Positions 21,171 through 32,500 of a DNA stretch of 64,000 bases are shown here, piece after piece. The position numbers were made by a program, and so were the translations under genes. The number at the start of each line of letters is the position of its first letter. Within the stretch, counting starts at the first letter, position 1. The stretch is from Morinoia aosen (Eukaryota > Arthropoda > Malacostraca > Amphipoda > Talitridae). The notes beneath the pieces were generated by a model that saw nothing but the letters and a program-made list of their open reading frames with translations, did no database searches and was not told the DNA's origin. The stretch is from assembly GCA_030386875.1 (NCBI GenBank), contig CM059563.1, positions 29,922,139-29,986,138 of the forward strand. The letters are read 5' to 3'.

Positions 21171-21987
21171 CCCAAACCCATTTTACCCATAGTTTTCTGA
21201 TCATTCCTACCATGAATCGCTTGGAAGTTATCAGCTAACTTGACTACTTTCTCCATAGGCACCTGAAATAAATCGTTTTCTCGGAGATATTCAGACAAGT
21301 TCCTATCCGCGGCTGACACTAGCTGATCCTTAATCATCAGCTCCACGACAGACTCGTAAGACCTCTCAACACCCGCCAATTCACAAAATTTGTCTAAATA
21401 CTGGCGAACCCTCAACGAATACTGACAGAAAGACTCTGAACCCTGATTGGCAGACCGGAACTTGCGTTGGTAATCGTACACTGACAAACCGAAAACACTT
21501 GTTCCTTCCTTTTCACACTGTCATAGTCTTCACCAGACGGAATAGAGTTTATGAAGGTGCCTACTCTTGAATTTACGAAGCCGTTCTGAAGTGCTGAAAT
21601 AGCAACCGGCGGAGACCAGCAGTTGGCATCCCTCACTTTCTCGAAAGTCTGCAGATATACTGCCACGTCTTCCCCGTCGTTGAACGTAGACAGCTTAATT
21701 AGGTTCCGCTGTGGTGGAAATATACCAGCTCCGCTCAGCTCCTCACGGCCAGTTGCTGCTTCGACTCTGGCGGCATTAATCCTCGCCATCTCTACTTCCG
21801 TCTCCATCCTCTTCATCTCTCGCTCGTGGGCTCTCGCTTCTCTCTGGAGATCCTCCTCCTGCTTTCTCCGTTCTCTCTCCCTCTCCTCTGTCTGCTTATG
21901 TTCCTCCTTACACTGTAGCACATATTTACGTAACTCATCGCCCTCATATCCCAAGTCCCTACCATTAGTAATGTATTGAGTGTCCAT
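21158..21987 (-). pseudogene. Gag with SCAN-like capsid domain
   Basis: Starts at ATG 21987. The N-terminus (~90 residues) is a highly charged coiled coil (ERERERRKQEEDLQREARAH). A gag-like region follows (KLSTFNDGEDVAVYLQTFEKV), then, after a frame change near 21485, a helical block (YQRKFRSANQGSESF, YLDKFCELAGVERS, ADRNLSEYLREND) whose pattern resembles the SCAN domain. SCAN in vertebrate zinc-finger proteins has been traced to the capsid of a Gmr1-like element, so this agrees with the pol domain order. Broken by one frameshift, hence pseudogene as read. Confidence 0.65.
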
Positions 21988-22100
21988 TTAGAATAATTGA
22001 AGAGGCGCCCAGATGACTACGATGAATAGAATGATACGTATAGATTCCTATTCTTGGTAGACCCCAAAGGTAGAATGAGGAGATGAAGCGGAAAAAAAAG

Positions 22101-22118
22101 ATCCCGGTCAAGCCCCCA
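22101..22118 (-). promoter_or_regulatory. Primer binding site, tRNA-Pro-like
   Basis: tgggggcttgaccgggat on the element strand, two nucleotides inside the 5' LTR. It matches the reverse complement of a eukaryotic tRNA-Pro 3' end at about 16 of 18 positions, judged from memory of the tRNA consensus. Confidence 0.65.
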
Positions 22119-22120
22119 TA

Positions 22121-22202
22121 TGTAAAAAGATCTGATCTTGTTTAAAGCCGCCTTCACCCCACTAGTCTCCCAAAGCCAAAAGAAAAGTAACCAACAACTA
22201 AT
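22121..22202 (-). repeat. 5' LTR, part A (split by LINE)
   Basis: 82 nt equal to 17306-17387 with two mismatches. The remainder of this LTR is at 25392-25757. Confidence 0.9.
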
Positions 22203-25200
22203 CTAAACAATTTAAATAATTTAAACAATTTATTTACCACAGGTGATACAGAGGTAGAATGATTCTTAAGTCTAGTACAATGGTTAAATTTGAGTATAGC
22301 TACCTGTGGGCCCGAACAAGTTCAGCGACTTCTAGGGCATCCTATCATCACGTTATTCTAAGGTGTACAATAATGTTTAACCTAGTTTACTTAACCTAGT
22401 TTCGCATTAAACTGATCATTGAGATAATTTACTCGATATTTTATGCTGTATTTTACAATATAGGTCAAATCGGCTATATTTAACAGTATGTGAAGGCAAA
22501 AGTAGGTGTGAAGTCCGAAGGTTAGTGATAACGCTGGCTACTGTGCGACGTTTACTGGTAGGGATGTTGTACAGGGGAGGAACACGGTCCAAATGCGACT
22601 TTGCAAAATTGCAAGTCGCGCACGTCTTTATATAGTGTCAATTTGCTGACCAAGCACCCGCACTGCGGTAAAACCGCACCCAGGCGTTGCATCAGCATAT
22701 GTACGAACATATGTACAGAGAAAGTGCGCAACCGCGACGGCACAAGTATGTTTGATAAAACGATTCAAGAGCAGATAACCAGATTGAAACGATTACCCAA
22801 AGCAAGTTACATCATTACATTACCATTAGTTACATGTAGGAGACAAGATTTGACATGGTGATCTTACACGACTAGTATTCTGATAGGAAGTGAGACTCAA
22901 GATGTCTTTTGAATACTTTCTACGAATTACATTTACGGATCTCCGCAGGTATAGAGTTCCAAGTTTTGGTTCCAACGAAGAGGATACTGTGTTGCGACCG
23001 GGCCTTCGAATAATAAGGAAGCATGAATTTACTTCTATTTCGGGTTAAATGGTCGTGATGACCAGTTTGCGCAGTCAATAATTGTCTAAGGCTATTGTCG
23101 CATCATTTCTTAATGTTTTGAAAATGAAATTACAGATGGAGATTTTGTAGAGATCCGAAAGTTAAGTATTTGAAAATTTTTGAAAGAATCATTTGTGTGA
23201 GCATTATATTCTAGGTTCTTTACCGCTCTGACAGCTCTTTTCTGTAGCGTAAAAATTTTGTTAGTTTTATTTGTATCAGTTCCGTGCCATGCTTCTATTC
23301 CGTATTGCAAGTATGGAGAAATAAGCGTTCGGTAGAGCATTAGTAAAGCTGTTTCAGGCAGAAAATTTTTAACTTTATTTAGGATTCCGATGGATTTTGA
23401 TAATTTAGAACTAATATAAGTGATGTGCTCTTTGAGGGTCAGATGTTTATCTATTATGATGCCCAGAAACTTACATGAGTTGGTTTCTTCGATTTCACCT
23501 TCGCCAATTTTAATGTATGGGAGAGATACATCTTTCTTTGTATGAGAATGTAATATAATTTGTTTTATCAATATTAAAGGCTTATTTTATTAGCTTTGAG
23601 CCACGATGAAACCTTATGAAGTTCATTATTTATACTCTCCACAATCATAGCTGGATTTTGGTTCGGAAGGACCGCAGAAAGCGTGCTGTCATCAGCAAAA
23701 AGTATGAATTTGAAGAATGATGTGGATTTTACAATATCATTGATAAAAATCAGAAACAGGAGAGGCCCAAGAACAGATCCTTGTGGAACTCCATGGCTAA
23801 TTGTCTGTGGGTCTGATTTTGCGTCATCAATGACAACGTATTGCTTCCGATTTGTTAGGTATGATCTGAACCAATCATGGGAAATCCCTCGAATGCCATA
23901 ACAGTGTAGTTTCGAGAGTAGTATTTTATGGTCCACACAATCGAATGCTTTTTCGGAAGTCAAGAAATACAGAGAAGACAGGCTTTCCTTCATCTATATT
24001 AGAATAGAGGAATTGTAAATGATTCAATATAGCCTGTGTTGTTGATTTTTTAGAGCGAAAGCCGTATTTTTTATCGTAAAGAAATGATTTTTGTTCAAAA
24101 TAAGAGTACACTTTTTTATACACAACCTTTTCGAATACTTTGCTAATAATTGGTAGTACGAAGATAGGTCGATAATTGTTTACACAGGTTTTTTCACCAC
24201 TTTTAAAGATAGGGGTTACTCTAGCAACTTTGAGGGAGTTCGGGAAAGTGCCTAGTGAGAGAGACTTGTTAATAATATTTGATATCAGCGGGGCTACAAT
24301 GTCAGCAATAACTTTAAGTACTTTAGTCGGAAACGTTTATAACCCACTCGATTTATTTTTCATGTTGTTTATGCACGTAATTACATCGGAGAAGTTTGTA
24401 GGCGTAAAGAAAAAAGGGTTGGGTTCTCGAAAATGATCCATAAATTCCAGGTGATCAGTATAGGTTCACTTGGAATACCATCAGCTATAGTTTTCCCTAC
24501 GTTTACGAAGAAGTTGTTAAAGAGATTAGCAATTTCTTTTTTCTCATGGTATTTCACATTATCTTGAATGACATATTCAATTTTCTTTTTATCTGCATTA
24601 TTCGGTTTACAGCAAGAGTTAAGGAGATGCCAAGTCTTTTTAACGTCAGTTTTGAATTGAGTAAACTTGAGCGTAAAGTAGTTCTTTTTTGATGTTCTTA
24701 TCTGGTTTGTTACATAGTTTCTGAATCGGTTATATGTTTCTCTAGATATTCGCCCTTCGCAAAGGAGGGCTAGGTACGCTTGACGTTTCTTTATATTTAT
24801 TACGATGTCTCTAGTAATCCAGGGCTTTTGTTTATTTTTCGGGGTAACTGTACGAGTTACAATTGGGCAACACTGATTGTATGCGGTCATTATAGTTTCA
24901 GTCAACTTTACTACTGCTTCATCAATGCTCTTAGCATTATTATTTTGTTGAGAGATGTGCAATGTAGGGATTGATTCTTCTAGAACTTTGCGCATTTCTT
25001 CAAGATTTGATTCGTTTATTTTACGATATGAGTAAGTTTCAGCCCGTGCCTTGGTGCAAGCAATATAGACATTTTTCTTAATAAGAAAAACTGGGAAGTG
25101 ATCTGATAAGTCAGAAGTAATTATTCCAGCAAGAAAATCACTTAGGTCTGTCATAAAGATATTGTCAAGCAGCGTAGTACACTCTGAGGTTATTCGTGTA

Positions 25201-25391
25201 GGCTTTGTAATGATCGGAAGGAAGGATTGAGACTGAAAGGTTGTTAGGAAATTAGAGATTGGTTCATAGCTTTCATGTTTCAGTAGATCATAATTGAAGT
25301 CACCGCATATTATTATGTCATTGTATAAGGGCCTGTTTAACTGAGAAATAATACGATTCAGCTCATTCAGGAAGGATATAGGGCAGGTATC
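22203..25391 (-). mobile_element. CR1/L2-group LINE nested in the 5' LTR
   Basis: Lies exactly between the two halves of the LTR, with a 3-bp duplication (aat, 22200-22202 and 25392-25394). Minus-strand 3' end is the 22203 side, ending in an (aattgtttaa)-type simple tail rather than poly-A. It is truncated at the 5' side within the endonuclease domain. About 0.9 kb of 3' UTR (22203-23109) precedes the coding remnant. Confidence 0.85.
23110..25385 (-). pseudogene. Endonuclease-RT polyprotein remnant of nested LINE
   Basis: From 25385 downwards: the end of the AP endonuclease (IIICGDFNYDLL, then SDLSDHFPVFL), a linker (KQKPWITRDIV), RT motifs (EKAFDCVDHKILLSKL, HGVPQGSVLGPLLFLIF, FADD) and the C-terminal block LISPYLQYGIEAWHG. 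At least three frame changes (around 24380, 23930-24000 and 23573) make it inactive. No RNase H. The motif set fits the CR1/L2 group; it differs from the OTU LINE at 2.9 kb. Confidence 0.8.
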
Positions 25392-25757
25392 AATTTATTG
25401 AACATCCACGTATCAGAGGTAATGGGCTACACAATTGCAGAGGAATCATCATTAACCTAAATATACTATAGAGAGTTAGGGAGAGAGAACGTCAGAAACA
25501 GTCCCTTCACGCAACCTAGGACAAACAGAAGGAAACACAATAAGACTAAGCTGTTGCAAAATATGAATAAATGACAAGACATTTTCCAATTATCTGACCT
25601 AACCCACGTTAAAGTTTCAAGTATCATACACACCTCTAAAGGGCGTTCCGATGTGGCACGGGAGGACAAGATACAAGGGAATGCTACCATGGCTTGAACT
25701 AGGATTCTCCTAGTCGCTTAATCTACTTTGTCAGACTTAAGAATACGGCCCACTACA
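25392..25757 (-). repeat. 5' LTR, part B
   Basis: 366 nt that I see as identical to 17385-17750. The short ORF inside both copies is LTR sequence, not a gene. Confidence 0.9.
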
Positions 25758-25860
25758 ATGTGCTTACATGGATTTTGCTACAGGCGATTAATTATGGCAT
25801 TTACTGGGTATGAATACTTGTTTCTGGTGGTATCTTCTGCTTAACTATAAGCGAAAATTA
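25758..25860 (+). repeat. Continuation of the 60-bp tandem array
   Basis: After the TSD atgtg, gcgattaattatggcatttactgggtatgaatac resumes the array interrupted at 17305. Confidence 0.7.
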
Positions 25861-26982
25861 CGTTGAGCGCTTGCTAATACGTATTGCCATTTCGCTCTCT
25901 GTTTATTTGTGTCGTTTCGAACGTCGTTTTGTCCAACCGAGTTTGAGGCTTTAGAACAGCCAGGATGTCATTGTTGCTCGTAGCATTTGCTTCTTGTTCC
26001 GTGGTTAGTGAGAGAGTTGAATCATGCTAAAAATTTAGGCGCTTAAAGGGAAATTTAATATAAATGAAAATGGCACTGATGCGTTAAAACATCGCAATTT
26101 TCTCCCATTTTTAATTGTTTTTGCATGAGTGGGATAAAAGTTCATTTCATGTACACAGCGATAACAGCACATTTATAAATTCCCAGAAGAGTGAGCAGGC
26201 CGATCACTAAACCTCAAAGCAGTGCTCAGAAGAGATGTGCCTTGTAGAGCTCATTACTTGTGCGTTATCCACCTACTTCTTACTTCTTTGCGCCAAACAT
26301 ATTCTTTGTCATTTTTACCTGTCTAAAATAACATAGCTAACATATTTACACAATTTTACTCGAAATATTTTTAAGCTACAATTCTGAATTACTGAATTTC
26401 TTCCATAAAACTGACACAGTTCCGATGTAATATTTACTTTTTATTGCTTTCTGTGTAGCGGTCTCTAAAGCATTTTCAGCTCCCTCTAATAAACCTAGTA
26501 TCTACTGCTCTATCTTCGGATGGGTTATTGGTATACGTAGGCATACATCTTTTTCAATCAGCATTCTATATTTTAGCCGTGCACCCAGCAACCAAAGACA
26601 ATAATCGTACCTACACTTTTTTATTCAAACGCATTATCCTTTTTCATGGTTTTTCCTTCAAGTATTTGTTTCACAATTGATATGGGTATGATGATACCCA
26701 TGTATGTTTACCAACTAAAACTGTATATGTTAACACATTCAACGCTTAGTGATATTTTTTGTATCATCTTTATTAGAAGCCAGTTGATTTTCTTTCTTTT
26801 TCGTTTTTTCTTAAACTTTCACAGTGCCCAAATCAAAAGCTGTGCATGCCTTAAGGGTTTGTTCGGGCTTAAAATATGATAAACCATAATTTTCTGTTTA
26901 TTAACTCATGCTATAGGGAATTTTATTACAAATCTAACGATATGCTTCACATCCTTGTAAGTGTTCGTTCGTCTGAACGAAC
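25861..26982. other. Intronic/intergenic, no recognised feature
   Basis: AT-rich single-copy sequence. If 16498 and 27093 are exons of one gene, this is intron. Confidence 0.4.
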
Positions 26983-27048
26983 GTGCCGCTTAGGACATCC
27001 CCTCGTGCCACTTAGGACATCCCCTCGTGCCACTTAGGACAACCTCAC
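26983..27048 (+). repeat. 22-bp tandem repeat, 3 copies
   Basis: gtgccacttaggacatcccctc units start at 26983, 27005 and 27027, just 45 bp upstream of the host exon. Confidence 0.9.
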
Positions 27049-27092
27049 GCCTGCCACAATCGATTTCATGAATTTAGTTTTCCGGCCCACAG

Positions 27093-27227
27093 GAGGACAG
27101 CGACTTACGTCACCTGGCCCTGACAGGAGAGGACGTGTTCAGTTTGTGGAGCAAAAGAAGAACTCGCCGCTCCCTCTACAGGAACATGAGTGCCTTCTGC
27201 TGCTCCTGCAAGCCGACCTACATGTAG
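27093..27227 (+). CDS. Host-gene terminal exon, unknown protein
   Basis: A splice acceptor (ttttccggcccacag) is followed by 44 sense codons with G/C-rich third positions and a TAG at 27225-27227. The translation begins EDSDLRHLALTGEDVFSLW, then a basic run KRRTRRSLYR, then a Cys cluster FCCSCKPTYM at the C-terminus. It starts in phase 0, compatible with the phase-0 donor at 16664|16665, so the two may be joined across a 10.4-kb intron. I do not recognise the protein. A 56-bp minisatellite starts at the stop codon and would form the 3' UTR. Confidence 0.6.
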   Translation, partial: EDSDLRHLALTGEDVFSLWSKRRTRRSLYRNMSAFCCSCKPTYM

Positions 27228-27650
27228 CAGTTACAGGGGCCTGTCTTGCTGTAACTGTTGGTGATCCTGCAGCCCGCATATTGCAGTTACAGGGGCCTGT
27301 CTTGCTGTAACTGTTGATGGTCCTGTAGCCCGCGTGTTGCAGTTACAGGGGCCTGTCTTGCTGTAACTGTTGATGGTCCTGTAGCCCGCGTGTTGCAGTT
27401 ACAGGGGCCTGTCTTGCTGTAACTGTTGGTGATCCTGCAGCCCGCGTATTGCAGTTACAGGGCCTGTCTTGCTGCAACTGTTGATGGTCCTGCAGCCCGC
27501 GTGTTGCAGTTACAGGGGCCTGTCTTGCTGTAACTGTTGGTGATCCTGCAGCCCGCGTGTTGCAGTTACAGGGGCCTGTCTTGCTGTAACTGTTGGTGAT
27601 CCTGCAGCCCGCGTGTTGCAGTTACAGGGCCTGTCTTGCTGTAACTGTTG
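27227..27650 (+). repeat. 56-bp hairpin minisatellite, 8 copies
   Basis: Units start gcagttacaggggcctg at 27227, 27283, 27339, 27395, 27451, 27506, 27562 and 27618 (56 bp, one of 55). Each unit contains a 9-bp inverted repeat cagttacag...ctgtaactg around gggcctgtcttg, so each can fold as a hairpin. The minus-strand ORF over it is periodic and not a gene. Confidence 0.95.
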
Positions 27651-29340
27651 ATAATTCTGAAAATAACATTTACGGGGCTGTTGCCGACGATCAAATATCA
27701 CACAGCAGGTGTGGAGGCTTTTGTGAGTGTTTGTCTTGTGAAAACAACTGAAAGACTCGACTTGAAGTACTTTCACTCACACCGAACTGCAGTGAGAAAA
27801 TTGAGTTTGGATTGCAAGTTTCTTGTGTCACATGTGATGTATTCAAACTAAGCCTTATTTCTGCAATACTGAGGAAGGAAAGAACTTCCCGCGACGTGAG
27901 CATAATTTCTACATGTTTTTACACGTGTGCTTCACTACAATGGGAACTATGAACAAGACTGTCTCTACTTCTACTTTGAATAATCAATTGAAATAGCGTA
28001 AGATATTCTGCATATTGCCTGATTTGCATTCCTACGCGTGACGTGGTCTTGTTTAGAAAACCCATTAACGTTTATGAAATCTACCGCGAAAGAATTTGAT
28101 TATTTAAATTAGTGAAATAGAAGGTCTTTTTCATATATTTTTCACTTCTAATAAGATGTACGCATATATCCCTCGTTCTTTTGTAAGCATTTTAGGCTGA
28201 AGTTGTAAGTTGCCTAATTTGTTATTAGCTGCTGAGCCGCCCTTGTAATTTAAGTTCTATATTCTTTTTCAAGCTATGTCATCTGAATTATATTATAATT
28301 CCAGTGCATGAGAATAATGTGATCAACACTTCTTTCGGAACCGTGGCAATATTAATAGTACCGAAGGCTTGATCGATTTTCTCTTCGTGGTCAGCATTTC
28401 CAGCATCGCAACAAACCACAGGGTGCCCCAAAAAAAGTACTCACTCTTTGTTTGCCCAATATTTACTTTCATGTACGTGTTTATTGACATTGATACAAAT
28501 CTAATAAGTTAATTCAAATAAAACGACATAAAATTTAAGAAAATTAAATGGGGTTAAAGAAAACTTCGCCTGAAACTTTATAAAAAAAAACCCATGAGCA
28601 ATCGACAGTCAAAGGATCAGTCCATTTTTTGAGACCTTGTATTTGAACAGCTGCAGTGGAGAACTGCTTTCTAACTCGATGTACGCCACGCTCGTACAAT
28701 TTTCTGTTTCTCTTTCTGTATATCAGCGACTAAATCAAAACGAAACTAATTTTCTAAAATTACATCAGCATCAATGTATATGATTTTTAAAATTAAAAGC
28801 CAGGTGAAAATCACCGTGCATATAGACATTTTATTAAAAATAAAAAGTAAAAATGACTTTACGTACAGCAATCCGATCAGTTAATAAAATGACTATACGT
28901 AGAGCAATTTTTGCCATGCTTTTCGTTTCAAGAAGCTAATTTTCTCACGCAATTTTGTTCGTGGTTACCAAATCCCGTGAAACTGCCATTGGCCCAAGTT
29001 TTCAGTTCCTTCAAGAGGACTAGTTACCTTGACGGTCTTTGATATCGCTGAAATTTGTGTTGAGCTAATCGTGCGTAACCCAAGTTCACGTGTAATAATA
29101 AAGGCTTTATACTCATTCTATTCCTGAAAGCCAAATTTATACCTAAGACGCACATTAAATAAATATAATGGTAGAAGTTGCATTTCTGAATGGATAACAG
29201 TTGTTATAAGAAAACTTAAAAGTATAGTTAACAGGACAGGACCCCTATGCTCATCTAATACCAGCACGTTCAGCTCAGTGATATAATAGATAGGTATTGC
29301 ATGTATTCGTTGTTCAACAAATGTGCTGAGTGTCTAAACT
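27651..29340. other. No recognised feature
   Basis: AT-rich single-copy sequence. May hold the 3' UTR end of the gene at 27093, but no clear poly-A signal position can be argued. Confidence 0.4.
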
Positions 29341-29580
29341 GCTCGCCGTAGCCGTGTGGTTAAGAGCCCGCCCTTCCGTGAAGGTGTCGAGGGATCGAAT
29401 CCTGGCGTTGCGTGGCGACTCTCCCCGTTGGGTATAAGGGAAAACTCAAGCATAATACCCCACTCTACCCAGGTGTCGGAAATGGGTATCGGCTCGACCG
29501 GGGGAAACCGTCATGGCGTCCTGGTGTTAGTTATTGAAAAACCAATGCAGAAGGTGATGCTTATCAATTCCCTTAAGCGT
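29341..29580 (+). mobile_element. tRNA-derived SINE, copy 1 (3' truncated)
   Basis: A-box-like tagccgtgtggttaag and B-box gggatcgaatcc (about 29391-29402) give an internal Pol III promoter. The body gttgggtataagg, ataccccactctaccca, gtcatggcgtcctgg is shared with 34981-35251 and, inverted, 52591-52869. It lacks the final ggaaataaa tail. Confidence 0.85.
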
Positions 29581-32500
29581 CTATTTTTCATATTCTTCAC
29601 CTCAAATGACATAAAAATTGGCCTCGGTATGCCATTAGAAATTTTATTTCTTGCTCAACGTTTGCTTACCTCACTGGGTTTTCTGGCTGGTTGACGGGCG
29701 CTAAAATGAGAATTTTTGCTACCTTTTACGATGTTGATTAATTTATCAGAAAGATGCTCGAACTATGTATTTTCAGTTGACAAACGTAAATCTGATCAAT
29801 TAATATCATCATTATGTTTTACATAGGGAAAGCTATCAGCTATCTTTTACCACACCCGACCTTTTCTTGTAGTCCGTTATTTCAGAAATCGAGACAATTT
29901 TTGTGGTAGCTTACTTATAATTTACCTTACACATTGCTAAAAAAACGGCGAATGTCAGTATTTCGCGTACCGTATAACCATGTTATATTTAGAGACTGAA
30001 ATTTTTTTTAGTTTATTATCTCGAGGAGTACCGATAGCTTATTCGACAAAAAATATTTAGTCCATCGTAGAAAACGATGAACCTAGAATTTTCAGAGCTA
30101 TCTGGGTACACTTTACCAACACCATACAACAAAATGTAGAATGAGCCTTTCTGAACCTGCATTAAAAACTTGCCAGTTCTGCGACCGTTTTCTACTTTGA
30201 AGGGAACGTCCTGCGTCTGGTTGCAATGGGAACGTCGCTATATTAATATATAAAGGGAAGATAATTCATCACGAACTTGAAGGTACTAGTGCCTTCAGAC
30301 TTCAGGGATCTAGTTCTTCACCGGACCTTATAAACTGTGCGCTCCTCACGGACGTACGTGAACTCAGAAATGATTACAAAGGAGAACTGCCGACGTTACC
30401 TTCTTCAATGTGTCTGTGAGCGTCAGCGCTCTTCTGTGATACTCTACTCGGCTCACAGAGAATTTAATCCCATGATGTACATACCTACGTAGGAAGTGCC
30501 TCTTCACGATTTGCTGTTAAGAAAAGAAAATAAAGAATAAAGAAAGACCGTTTATTTTCGAAAAAATTTGATACATGACATGTATAACACATTGGATTTT
30601 AAAAATTCCTTAATATAAAGGTCCTTAATTGATAGACAACCAAACGAAACATGCTATAGCCGTGTCGGGGGCTAATTATGTTATTGAGAGAAATATTCAA
30701 AATATCATCTAGTGAACATTTTATGCACAAAGAGATGGCATGGCAGTCAACTTATAAATAAATTAAATACTGCTAGCGGTTCTTGTTCAATGTTGCTCTC
30801 ATCAAAGCAGGCCGGTGAGTTAAGCTATTGCAGCGGACTATTGCGTTAGAATCTCCACTGATGTCCGTCTGTTGGACACATTTCCGAAATTGAGACGCGT
30901 GCTTTGCCTCTTTCTGACGTCGTTGAGGGTAACGCTAACTCAGACGCTAAAATTCTACTCCATGATTATTCAAATTATACCTTCATTGAGTTCACTGGAT
31001 AAGGTTGCTTTATTTTGACGGAAATGGCAGTCATGTCTCACATTACATGTCAAATTGCCCGTTGAAAGACAATTGGCATTTTCATACAAGGCTCGTTAGC
31101 GCACAAGGATATTATCATGCTACGATTTGTTGGAAAATACAAATGGAAACTTATTCCCGGAGGTGTCATTGAACTTTTCGCCCAGTTTTCGCCTATTTCA
31201 CATGCTCCATCACCTCCTGCATCACGCTGTACATTAATTCTTCGTAAAAGAACGCAGTGAATTTGATTCAACCCATTTAACTTCTAATTTTATGTATAGA
31301 ATACGTTATCTATTTTGCAATAATAAGTCAAGAAACAAAACATCAACTTTGCCTGACTGCATATCGCAAGGTCGTAACTTTTCATTTCTTTTGCTCGAGG
31401 TGAAATGATTATACTGAAATAATGAAATATTTACGTTGACGAGCATACTCAAGCCAGCGGCTATACAGGTGTCAAAGCTAATGTTGTGAAACACATGACA
31501 TAGACTAGGAATAGCTTAACAGATTGTAAGGAACTAGATTGCAATGCAGATCGTGAATCTCAGTTGCAATTCAGAGATACGAACTGCCGCGAGTTTCAGT
31601 CGAAGTTCATGTTTGCATAATTAATGACCTTCCCATGACAGTAATTTGTTGCATTAATCGCTCTTAACGACATTAAACTTTACTTTTTGTTTCTTGAATG
31701 CCTAAATTGAATTTTATGGATTCCATTTACTGCATTAATCGCAGACACCTTCTTTTTTATTTTCCATTGCAGTGCTAAAAAATAGACTTAATTTTTTGGT
31801 GAAAAAACTTTTATTTAATTTTCCATGACATGCTGAAAAATTCAGAGCGTGTTTGTTTAGTTGCTGGTGTTGTACCTGCAAATTTCGGAAATTTAATCGA
31901 GAATGTCTAAAGGTGTTCCATTAATTATTTGTCGTCATTGTGGGCAACTACTTAGTGGAATTTCGGACTAGAATATTATGACTCAAATAATGTTGTAATG
32001 TCAGAATGTTGTAATCCCAAAAATAACTTAACAAATTTTCTGTTTTTGCAATATTTTCATGGTGTTGCTCCCATTTATAAGTGAAAGCTAATGCATAAAC
32101 AAATATGGGATCTCATTTTGATTCAATTACATAAAAATTTGCAAGATTTTCTCCAGTGAAATTACCATCTTTGGTCATCGGAATTCTTCAATTGCCGCCT
32201 GGCGAAATTGTGCGAAACTTTTTGCTATTTTCGGTGACTACAGAAACTCTAAACCCTGGCCTCTTCCAGTAGAATGAATGCGTCTTTTGGACCAACAATT
32301 GGAAGAATTTATAACTTACATTGCTTATGTGGGTTGGAATGTATGCATAGCTAGAGCAAAGCGTGTCATGTCCAGAAGGTCTTGCTTTTACGCTCCTCTG
32401 TTTCTCCAGTTGATGATGAACGCGTTTCCCTGCCTCGGTATCCGAGCAACTGCCTCCATCGCACATCCATACGGAGGAGCTAGTTTAAAAAACCTTCTCT

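Larger units (their letters stand above)
17306..25757 (-). mobile_element. Ty3/Gypsy-like LTR element with IN before RT (Gmr1-type order)
   Basis: Flanked by a 5-bp TSD atgtg (17301-17305 and 25758-25762). Read on the minus strand: 5' LTR (split by a LINE), tRNA-Pro-like primer site, gag with SCAN-like capsid and two zinc knuckles, protease, integrase, RT and RNase H, polypurine tract, 3' LTR. Standard Ty3/Gypsy elements have PR-RT-RH-IN; this one has PR-IN-RT-RH as in the Gmr1 clade. The LTR pair differs at about 2 of 445 positions, so insertion is recent, yet gag-pol has four frame changes. Confidence 0.85.

Noticed and set aside
27227-27650. CRISPR-like array
   Set aside because: Units are contiguous 56-bp tandem repeats with no unique spacers, in a eukaryotic setting.
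29341-29410. Possible functional tRNA gene
   Set aside because: A and B boxes are present, but the sequence continues into a SINE body shared with two other loci and does not fold as a standard cloverleaf.
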